This document shows, one piece after another, positions 9,229 to 17,945 of a DNA stretch of 64,000 nt; the stretch's first letter is position 1, and each line of letters starts with the position of its first letter. The stretch lies in contig JARGXX010000105.1 of the NCBI GenBank assembly GCA_030374765.1, forward strand, positions 1,488,001 to 1,552,000, read 5' to 3'. A program made the position numbers and the translations under genes. The stretch comes from Agarophyton chilense. Its lineage: Eukaryota; Rhodophyta; Florideophyceae; Gracilariales; Gracilariaceae. The notes beneath the pieces are model-generated. The model saw only the letters and a list, made by a program, of their open reading frames with translations. It was not told where the DNA came from and did not search any database.

Positions 9229-11299
9229 ATGCCGAACTCGCCTTATGAGCCCGTCGCATACGCTATTCTCCCTCCGGAATTTTTCGCTTCGGTCTGTTTT
9301 CCTATCCATTTCCCAGCGTATCAGCCTGTGGGCAGCGGCACCATGGCTTCGAAAAACCAAGCGGGGAGCTTTTCGGGATACCAAGTGGCTTATGAGCGCC
9401 CCGAGGAGCGCTATGACCATACCATCAGACGAAACCCGAGGGCAGTGCGTCATGCCATTATTCCGTCCTTTGTGGAATAATACCAAAGGTTCTGTCATAT
9501 ATATATCTCGACGCCCAGAGGTTCGCTAAGATACCCGATTTCCGGAGGGGCAGTAAGAACGCGCGCAGCGTCTCGTGGTAGAACCGATGTTTGCATTGTC
9601 CTGTGGATCCGCGTTCGGCGACGCGCTGTCGCACCCTCATCCAAGCGGACATGCCGTACGTACGCTGCGAGGAGAAAGCCGAGTACCAGTTCAGGGTGAG
9701 CAAACTCCTTTCAGACCTATACGCGGACTTTATCTCGCCTCATGTGAGATTTCCTCCGGTGGGTCACAATCTCTTGGCGCTCATGTGCTTCCGGTCGCCG
9801 TACGACTGTCTATTTTGGATGCCCAATAGGGTCTCTTGAAACGAGATGCTTGAGCCCGATGGTCGTTTACGTCAATCCAAGGAGTTCTTCTTCTGCTGGC
9901 ATCAGGTGAAGTTTCACGACATGAGCGCAGACAAGCGTCCTCCGTTATATCTCTCGCTGCCCCACGAGGATGAAAACCAATGGGCCATGTACTGGCGTAT
10001 CTCGCCGCTCTTTTTGGTTCCCACGCCGTCCATGGTGGCGTATCATTCGTCCCAAATCATGGGCGACGACAATGACCGAAGGTCTTGGTTGTCCTGGAAA
10101 GTACTTTTCGTTGAGTTCAGCGTGATGTCCCTTATGGTCTTTCTGGATACCGCGAAGTACGGAGTCCGTGGTAATGTGCGTTCGGTTGATTTAAGGGTAT
10201 GGTACGACGAGAACATACTGGTCTAATCCCGCTCCCGGACATCATGATCCACTTCCTAAGCAACCTGGGCATCCAGAATATCGTTCGTGGGACCCAGTTT
10301 GCCGTCGAGGAGGCCGAGGCCGTTTTGGATCATGTCCTACACCTGGAGTGGAGCAAGACTCCCGGGTTCCTTTGGTATGACCACGATACTGACTCATTCA
10401 CGCCAATTCCGCTACATCCACAGGCTCGGCATGACACTCGTGCCTATCCCGCCAAGCCTTTGAGGAATCAACCATCCCACATTCCGAGGCGTCATGTGCC
10501 TGACTGTTACCCAAAGGCCATTGGTTTTGATTCCCTGTGCTTCGAGCATGACTTGGAAGCCACGCCGTTGGTTCCTGCTGGTATGTCCGATGGAGAATCC
10601 TTCGGTGAAGATCCCTTCGTCCTACCCATGGAGGGCGTCAATCCTGCGGTCGAGTCCGCTGTTGTGTTTCCGACCGCTTCCCCTCCTCCAGCTCCTCCGG
10701 GCATCGCTTCTCAGGATGAACTCTAATATGAGCCGCCCGTCGCCCAAGTGTAAATCCCTCCTGGAGAGGTTACTGTCGAAGTCGAAAGTCCTGTAGGTGA
10801 TGCGCTGGCTCAGACGTCCACTGGGGGCGTCTACATCGCTCCATCCTCCCCCTTGCCACATTTTCCCGCTTCGGTCACGGCTGCAGTCGCGGCTCTCCGT
10901 CGTGTCTTCCGTATCGTATGTATTACTGTCTCGATGGACATTGCGACAGTCCTGAGGGAAGCTTGCTCCTGGGCGCATAGCTTGGCGCGCTACGCGGCGG
11001 TTGTCCAACAGAATCAGTATCTAAAGACCGCTATTGTCAATCTCCTGCAGCAGAATGCACAAATGATGTCCCAGAGTGTTACTCCTGACTTGGATGCCCG
11101 ATATAGTATAAATTTGAGCGGCCGGGAGGCTTCCGATGGAGACAATAGTTCCTGAGCTGAATCACCGCCGAAGAAGCGTGCTGGGCTCGCTTGGGCCGGT
11201 CCTATTGGTACAGTAGGCTCCTCGGGTGACCTTAGTCTCGGATTCGCTCCTGCAGATTTCAATGAGGACGACGGAGTTACTCCTGCGCCGCCCCAGTGA
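9229..11299 (+). pseudogene. Antisense gene of family A element A1 (aORF), degenerate
   Basis: The frame runs opposite to gag-pol, between the chromodomain and the 3' LTR. It starts MPNSPYEPVAYA (9229) and passes through three phases: 9229-9480, then about 9500-10226, then 10199-11299. Breaks include TAA 9478-9480, TGA 9837-9839, a frameshift near 10210, TAA 10724-10726 and TGA 11153-11155. Recognisable segments are LDARRFAKIPDF (best seen in the copy at 38.8 kb), SKLLSDLYADFISPHV, LRVWYDEN, EWSKTPGFLWYDHD, MDIATVLREACSW and SPPKKRAG (a basic, nuclear-signal-like patch). The stop TGA at 11297-11299 is conserved in the second A copy. A remote relationship to the B and C antisense proteins is visible at 'LRVWY' and 'F(L/I)WYD'. 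The function is unknown; I recognise no family. The fold is probably mostly helical with a disordered Pro/Ser-rich C-terminal part. Confidence 0.6.
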
Positions 11300-11375
11300 G
11301 TCCTGTTGGTGTTTGGAGCGCTTTAGCCAGCCTTGAGGTCACAACGAGGGCTGTTAGGCCTCTGCTAGTTAGTCA

Positions 11376-11381
11376 AATAAA
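11376..11381 (+). terminator. AATAAA downstream of the A1 antisense frame
   Basis: AATAAA lies 77 bases after the antisense stop, followed by a T-rich stretch. The same arrangement occurs on the minus strand at 36761-36756 in A2, 86 bases after the equivalent stop. It suggests separate 3' ends for antisense transcripts. Confidence 0.5.
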
Positions 11382-11476
11382 GTAATGCTTTTTTTTCCCC
11401 CAAAGTTGCTCCTGTATTCCTCAAACGTGCGTTCCCCGGGACGGTGTCCGAACCTTGAGAGCGTCTCAGGTCTTCC

Positions 11477-13221
11477 TCAGGTCTCGCCTGAGGACTGATT
11501 TCGTTCTCTGATGTGGGGGCTACGGCGAACCGTCGTGTCGAGAGGCGTTTTGGGATGCGTTTTGGTATTATTGGGGCCAAATGTTGCCCTCTCCTGAGGG
11601 CTGCGCTCTGGGTTGCCGATTTTGCGCCAATGGCGGGCGATAGAATTAGCCGGAATGGTTTGAGGCTCTGGCCAAGTTTCTTCCCCAGGGGTGTAGCCAT
11701 CCAACGGACGCGATAGCGCATAGTTCCATCTTCTCCCCGACCGGCCGAGATGATGCGCTCAATCACGTATTCCAGTTGGTGTTCATTCTCCGGAAGGAGA
11801 GTGTGGTCCAGCGTGGCGAATCCATCGCAGTCGGTTAAAAGAGATGGTTCATCGTCATTGGCATGGACCATCAGGTCCATGGGGCTAGTCGGGTCCGTGG
11901 AAACGGCCTTACGGGGTGTGGGGACTTGAGCGTCGACCTGAGGTCGTAGTGATTTCATCGGGCCAGGGGGCATGGACTTTGGTGATTCAGGAGAGCTGGG
12001 GGCTCGTATCAGCCGATCAATAGATACGGTGTCCTGTAGGCCGTCAATTAGAAACTTGATGGTGTGTTCATTGGCCTTAAGGACTTTGTATGGTCCCGTA
12101 CAGCGGGGTAAGAGCTTTTGCGTAGTGTTCTCAAGTTCTTCACTGTCGTTCTGTGGCCGGTCCAGGTAAACCAGGTCTCCTTTCCCAAAGGTCGGTGTGT
12201 TCCAAACGGCTTTGTCGAAATTGAACTTGGAGCGCCGTTGGGCTATGGGTAGTACAGTTCTGGCCGATTGGAGAATGCGGTCAATGCGTCGGCGCGAGTA
12301 ACGCTTCGCCTGAGTAGGAGTCATTCCTTCGGTTATGTCCTGGGGTATAATAGACTCTTGAAGGTCAACAGCTATCGGCGGTGGCGATCTTTTCAGTGTT
12401 AAATGGAAAGGTGTTGTCATCGTGGAAGCGTGCACTTGCGTGTTGTAGGCATAAACCAGTGGCTAAACGTAGTCGTCCCAGTCCAATTGGTGCTGCGACA
12501 TCTGTGGCTATTGGCTTCCCTGGGGGTAGGGCTCGTGTAAGTTTGGTAAACCTATCGGTTATTACCAATACAAACCGTTTCCCATGGGAAGACTTAAGCA
12601 AAGGTCCAAGTATATCCATTGCGACAAATTCCATCGGGCCTGCGGCGGGGAAGAGTTTCAATTTGGCCTGATGGTTGGCGCGAGACCCTCGGGTTTGTGC
12701 GCACGAAGTACAGTTCCGTGCGATGTGCCATAGGTCCTGCGCCATTAGTGGCCAGTAGAAGATCTTCCATAGGGTCTGGTACATTCGTCGGCCTCCAGGG
12801 TGACCAGCCAAGCGAGGGAAATGGGCGAGGTATAGGAATCGGGCCCTTAATGACCTTGGTACTACCCGTTGGAGTGCGCCATCCAGTGGTGAGCGGTAAC
12901 ACAGTAGTCCAAATCGTTCATAGTCGAATAGGCATCCAGAGGTTCCTACCAATTGGGCTGTTTCATTGAAGTACTCGTCTTCAACTTGCGCCTGTAGGAG
13001 TTGCTCAATAGTTAAAGGGAGGAGCTCTTTTTCCTCTGGGGCTATCGCGTTAACCTGAGGTGGTGTCGAATTGGGCGGTACTGTCTCCCAATCCAATAGG
13101 TAGACTTCGTTCTCCTTTACCTCAGGATCATTGATTTTGACCTTATTCATAAGGTAATCCGTTTCCGTATAACCCTGAGGTCCATCATCTGTGAAGGGGG
13201 TAGGGATGAGGTCGTTTAATT
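11477..13221 (-). pseudogene. A1 pol: partial integrase and chromodomain
   Basis: Read on minus from 13221: a linker (DDLIPTPFTDDGPQ), the integrase zinc domain (HFPRLAGHPGGRRMYQ...CTSCAQT), the first catalytic Asp region (VAMDILGPL and ITDRFTKLTRALP), then a jump. The codons between 'ATDVA' and 'LDWD' are missing compared with A2, so the second catalytic Asp and the Glu are lost. The frame then changes near 12400 and continues with QVHAST, the GPYKVLKANEHTIKFLIDGLQD strand and a chromodomain (EYVIERIISAGRGEDG...YRVRW). Another frameshift there leads into the 'EETWPEPQTIPA' end, stop at 11477. The integrase is inactive. The pol end faces the antisense frame end tail to tail, about 180 bases apart. 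Confidence 0.8.
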
Positions 13222-13667
13222 TGTGAAGCAGCGATGACATCGGTTGAGCCTTGTAAGCCGCCGGGCCCTGAGGTATCTTACAGACGCCACGTGGACGGGT
13301 CGACCTCAGGTGGACTCATGTAGATTATTAATTTATTTTAATTAGTGTAATAGATTAACACTACAGTGCCAGGGAGATCTCAGCGCCTCTCCAATATTGT
13401 TTACTTGGCTCGAGTGACGCTCCTCCCTTAGAGTACGGTAGGCACCGTTAGGATACTAAATAACCCCCTTTGGTCTATTAGTTCCACCCATTGGTCTTCA
13501 AGCCATCATTTCCGTGGCTTCGACCTGTAGGACTACGCAGTTCATGCCAGTCCATCGCACCAAGTACTCTGGGAGTGCCGCCGTCAAGTATTCGAACCTT
13601 AGGACCCGCTCTACCACTCTACCACCGGTCGAGACCCGTACGCTGACCCAATCGTCATTTCGTTACA
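13222..13667 (+). repeat. Inverted family A LTR inside A1
   Basis: A complete 446-bp LTR A (TGTGAAGCAGC...GTTACA) in orientation opposite to A1. Its flanks (TAATT and GTTAG) do not match as a TSD. To its left is integrase, to its right gag, so protease, RT and RNase H (about 3.4 kb in A2) are absent. This fits an inserted opposite-orientation element followed by deletion rather than a simple solo LTR. Confidence 0.85.
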
Positions 13668-14749
13668 GTTAGTTGCATCCGCTTGGCCCAATTGGCGACT
13701 CTTTGAGCCACTGAACCAGAATATTTTGGTGACCTGGCGGCCAGCCTGTAATTCCGGTAATCTAGAACTTTTAGGAAAAATTCGTTTGTCGTTATCAGGG
13801 GTTTAAGGCCTCGAACGGCAGCCTCATCCTCTTCCGAGTCAGTCATTTCGGTCGAGGCCGATTCGGAAGCACCCGTGTCCCAATGGTCTTTTCTTTTACT
13901 CCTTCCGTTCTTCTTTCTCCTGCGGTTACTTTTTTTCTTTCCAGCGGAATAGGGACCTAAAGGATCAACCTCTCTACCAGATCCGATGGAGCCGTGAGGT
14001 CGCTGTACCTCATTTTGTCCGTTGGGTACGGCAATATGTCTCTCTTCTAGACGCAGAGCCTCTCTTCTGCTCCTAGATTGTCCTTACATTGGGGTTTCCT
14101 GATGGTGTTCCCGGCGAGGGGGGGGGGGGGGGGGGGGGGAATGGGGGGGGTGGAGTGTGACACCGCCACTCCTGGCTGGGGGTTCGGTAGGGGGTTGCCA
14201 TATGGAAGCCGGATGGCTGACTTGTGCACTAGTCCTAGGGACCGTATTGCCTGACTGGCTGGTGACTGCTCCTTGAACGGCCTGAACGAGGGAGTCTATG
14301 AATAGCTCAGAGTCCATGATCTTGGGGAAGATTCGCGTAATGAGGTAATCCGTATGGTCAGCGATCGCCGTAGCGAGTCGCATGTCCACAATGGAACCCA
14401 CATGGGCTGAGCAGAGCTCATGGAGACGGGGCCAGAGAAGGTCTACAAGTCCTGCGGGAGTTTTCTCTCCAATTACTACGGCCTAACGAGGTTCTCCTTG
14501 GGGTGTTACTGGTCTATAGATGGCCCTGGTGAGGTGTTTTCGTAAATGCGCTGCTACCGTGGGTTCTCGGCGAATCCTTTCAGGGTCGTCCAGGGGAGTC
14601 AGTACTCTTTGCGGCTGGCTTCTCGTGCTCTTGCGGTCGCTAACAGTATGAAACTGTGGTTCAGGCGAAATCGTCGGCGTTGCAGTGGCAGCTGGTCCTG
14701 CCGTAGGAGCCCTATGGTCTGGTCGGTGGGGTGTGTTTCCTGCATCCAT
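13668..14749 (-). pseudogene. A1 gag, 5' part
   Basis: Minus-strand pieces match the A2 gag: MDAGNTPHRPDHRAPT from the ATG at 14749, LTPLDDPERIRREPTVAAHL, VDMRLATAIADHTDYLITRI, and near the right edge of the inverted LTR FLKVLDYRNYRLAARSPKYS...RVANWAKRM. The last segment marks a domain also seen in the B ('LNYTYYRVK...DHIKRLKIGL') and C gags. It is broken by frameshifts and truncated at 13668 by the inverted LTR. A 22-base G run falls inside. Confidence 0.7.
14118..14139. repeat. Homopolymer run of 22 G
   Basis: An uninterrupted G22 followed two bases later by G8. On minus it would encode a polyproline tract in A1 gag. A2 has no such run at the matching place (about 30600), so it arose in this copy or is a sequencing artefact. 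Confidence 0.8.
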
Positions 14750-14856
14750 AATGGCGGTTGCTCCTGTACTTCTGGTCCGTTGGGGGATTGAACCAAATAT
14801 TAGAATCCAGATAATTCTTCTTTCCAGTAGCCTGTTCAAGTATTACAAAGGGATTC

Positions 14857-15522
14857 TGTAGTATTCTACTATGTCGGGGAATCCGATGGGTTGGTTTTTC
14901 GCGAAGTCGCGGTTGGAACTCATAAGTGAGTGATATCATCAGCATTGCAATATGAAACGGCACACCGCGTAGGATGCCAGGAGGCAGGGTACATTGTTGG
15001 AACAAGTAGCATCACGAGTGGAGGGGCTTGCAACGGCGCATGTAGTGGCGATCCACGCGGCTGGTTTTACTACCCTTTGTAGCTAGACGTCTATTAGGCA
15101 CCATACCCATTCAGTGGTTTGGCTAAGTGGCTGACCACTGGGTATTATTTATATATTTATTTGGGCACTCACCCTGGCACACAGTATATAGTGTCCAGAG
15201 GTGAGCGCCGACTCTAAGTAAAGGAGACAACATGGGCATCATGACTATTCTGTTCCTCGCTTAGGATTCCTTAACCGGAGATCCGGACGAGCTATAATAG
15301 ATAGTCAGCTCCCAACCACTTCATGAGCCGTCTCGTACCTACGTCCCATCAACGTTTTACAGTTGCACTGTCCACCCTCGCTGGCGAGTAGTGGCCTTAC
15401 ACCCCAATTCCAGCTCGCTGGTGTTGTAGCTCTACCACCCCTTTTCCTTCGCCGCAAGCGACCCATCGGCAGTCCGAACGCTGTCGCAGGTGTCTGCTCT
15501 TTCCGATAGAGCTGATACTACA
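14857..15522 (+). repeat. B1 5' LTR
   Basis: TGTAGTATTC...GATACTACA. It contains an AT-rich TATATATTTATTT at about 15149-15161, a candidate promoter element, followed by a strong inverted repeat at 15163-15209 (arms around CTCACCCTGG and AGAGGTGAG). Confidence 0.9.
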
Positions 15523-15524
15523 AG

Positions 15525-15542
15525 TGGTCTCCCGACTTAGAA
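15525..15542 (+). other. Primer binding site of B1
   Basis: TGGTCTCCCGACTTAGAA starts two bases after the LTR. The leading TGG would pair with a tRNA CCA end. The same 18 bases occur in A2 (29899-29916) and C1 (41789-41806), with one or two changes in A1 (minus, 25586-25602) and B2 (minus, 53650-53667). The tRNA is not identified. Confidence 0.75.
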
Positions 15543-15737
15543 CCACTGTGGTCAGCTGCACTGTACAATTCGTTCCTGGAACGTGGAATCGATATCGATA
15601 TTTGGAAGAAGTGGAATCACTACAGTTGTTGATTATCAAACCACCTCCGGCAATTGCGGAATTCATCGTGGTTGAACACGTGGTCGAGAAGTCGAAGACA
15701 TCATTTGGTTCGCACCTGGACTCAGGTTTGGTCTAGG

Positions 15738-17934
15738 ATGCCGAAGACCCGAAGCCAATCGAGTACTGGTCGCCCCGGTCCTGCGGGACCACTCCCGAAA
15801 CCGAGGCTCGCCTCATCTGTTGAAGCCGGAGAGCGGCTGTATCGTCAAGCGATGTCGCGCTCACGCTCGGTGAATGATGAACGAGATCTTTCGGATGTAC
15901 CGGCCCCTGTGGCAGCGGCAGTTACGCCCACCACAGAAGCCGTAGTTGACCCTGAGGTCGTAAGACCTCAAGAAGAGGATGATTTGCGCAGGGAAGTGTG
16001 TCGTCTCAAGTCTGAGTCAAGCGCTTCGCGTGTGCGCATGGTTGCGTGGGAATCGCAGATCGCTTCTCTTATCGCTGATGTCGAACAATTACGCAGTTCA
16101 CATCAAGCACTCGTTCGTCAAGACGGTGGGAAGCAGGTCACTGCATCAGTGAAAACACTACGTGAGGATTTGAACCATCTACTGGAGGGGTACGGGAATA
16201 CGCCCGATGCTCTACCCGGCTTAACCGTGGATGTAGAGGAAGTCTTCACTCGAGTTAAGCCTCCTTTAGAACGCCTGGAGGTGGCAGTTCATGTGCAGAC
16301 TGCGCGCAGACTGCTTCTAAACCAGTCGTGCTGGAAGAGGAAGGAGCTCCTTTGAAGGAAGCTTGTTCGAAGAAGTCGAAGTCACGACGTAAGAAGCGGA
16401 AGTCCGCACGTGATTCGAGTGATGAATCGTCAAGTACGGAGGGCTTTAGTTCCAGTACTGATGATTCTGATGATTCAGATACTTCAGATGACGACGACAG
16501 TGATGATGGTCATCGAAGGTCCCGATCTCGGAAGAAGAACACGTCTTCGTGGTTAATGAGAAAAAAGGCTCACCTTACAGAGGATTGGAGGTGCTCCCGT
16601 GCACGAATCCGCTTCATCGGAAGGTCTTGAATTACACGTACTACCGTGTGAAGGTGAAGAGCAAGAATCGCTCAGGACGCGAAACCGTGAAGGTGAAGGA
16701 TCACATCAAACGATTGAAGATCGGCCTTAATGATTTAACATTTGATGGGAAAACCCCCATTCTCGTTATCGAGTTTCTCACTCGATTCGTTGCCGAAGCA
16801 GACACTCTAGAGATGAGTGAACCACAGGCATTTGTGTCTCTACCACACTTCCTGAAAGGGGGTTTTGCTTTAGAGCAATATCGTTCCGTATGCGGATCAT
16901 TGACAGCCGATGAAGGCGGCGTTACCTCATGGCCAGAGTCGGTGCAGTATTTGCTGCGCAGTTACGCGACTTCAAATGCGATAAGTCAGGCGATCCTGGA
17001 CCTAAGGGGTGTGACCCAAAAGCCTGAGGAGGGTGAAGCTGAGTACAGCTCAAGGCTTAACAAAGCTTCAGTCCGCTGTGCAAACGTCCACCCGACGGAG
17101 GACAAGATTACCTTGTACATCGACGGGCTGGACCCGAGCATCAAGTCGTTGGTAGCTCGATATCGAGAGAAGCATGGAAGAGTCTCCTTTTTGGAGTTAG
17201 TTCAGTTTGCGAAAGCTGAAGGAGACGCGGCCAGAGCGCGTGGTAGCCCCCGTCTTTCAGTGGCTTTTGGAACTTCAATGGGTAAGGAGAAGGTCTCCGC
17301 CAGAGTTAATCAGCGCAGCAAACTGCTACATCTGGAATCTCCAGTGCACTCACGAGATTCGTCGTTGGCACCCAAAGGGAGTGACTCGCATGAGGAGGCG
17401 GTCGATTTAATGGAAAATGCGGACTCTTCTGTACCTACAGTGGATCTCCCACTCTCGAAGTCTCAGGACGAGGAAGCCCCAATGGCTATGGAGGGTCGTC
17501 GCCCTATGTACCGTCCCTACACGGTGCCTCCACAAGGAGGTTTTAAGAACGGGAAACCCGGATGGGTGGATACTCGCACGGCATACCGTTCACAATTTAT
17601 GTTGACCAACCGTCGTGACGGTTTGATATGTTATTCATGTTATGGAAAACACCATTTGAGTGCAGAATGCACGCTTCCTGCAAAGGATCTGAGTCGTATC
17701 ATGACGAATTATGAAGCATTCTCAGAAGAGGAAAGGAGCCACGTACCGGTGGGCATGTATTGGAAAGCCAAAAGTTGGTTTTCTCAGACACCAATGCGCC
17801 GGACGGACAAGCCGGTTGCTCAGAATGCTGAAGTGTTACAACCCGGAACCCCGGTAGGAAGAGGCGCCTTTGAGGCGAATCAGCCGGTGGAACCGGAAAA
17901 CGAAGTGAGGGAGCCCCTAGGGGGTCGGCACTAG
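15738..17934 (+). pseudogene. B1 gag (capsid and zinc-knuckle nucleocapsid), two frameshifts
   Basis: It starts MPKTRSQSS at 15738. The order is an N-terminal region with a coiled coil ('RMVAWESQIASLIADVEQL'), a Lys/Arg stretch (SKKSKSRRKKRKS), an Asp/Ser acidic run, then a capsid-like domain (DHIKRLKIGLNDLTFDG...ILVIEFLTRFVAEADTLEMSE). The C-terminal zinc knuckle is CYSCYGKHHLSAEC, i.e. C-x2-C-x4-H-x4-C. Compared with B2, an 11-base duplication near 16290 and loss of one A in an A-run at 16561 shift the frame. Stop at 17932-17934. The pol frame is -1 relative to gag and already open before the gag stop, so expression by frameshifting is likely in intact copies. Confidence 0.82.
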
Positions 17935-17945
17935 TCGATCCCGTA

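Noticed and set aside
9002-9529. Plus- and minus-strand frames at 9002-9529 and 9184-9498 as separate genes
   Set aside because: They overlap the antisense frame start (9229) in other phases and are not kept as protein in the other A copies.
12365-13240. A 291-codon minus-strand frame taken as one gene starting MSSLLHKLN
   Set aside because: Its first codons lie inside the inverted LTR at 13222-13667. The real content is truncated A1 integrase, so the start is an accident of the junction.
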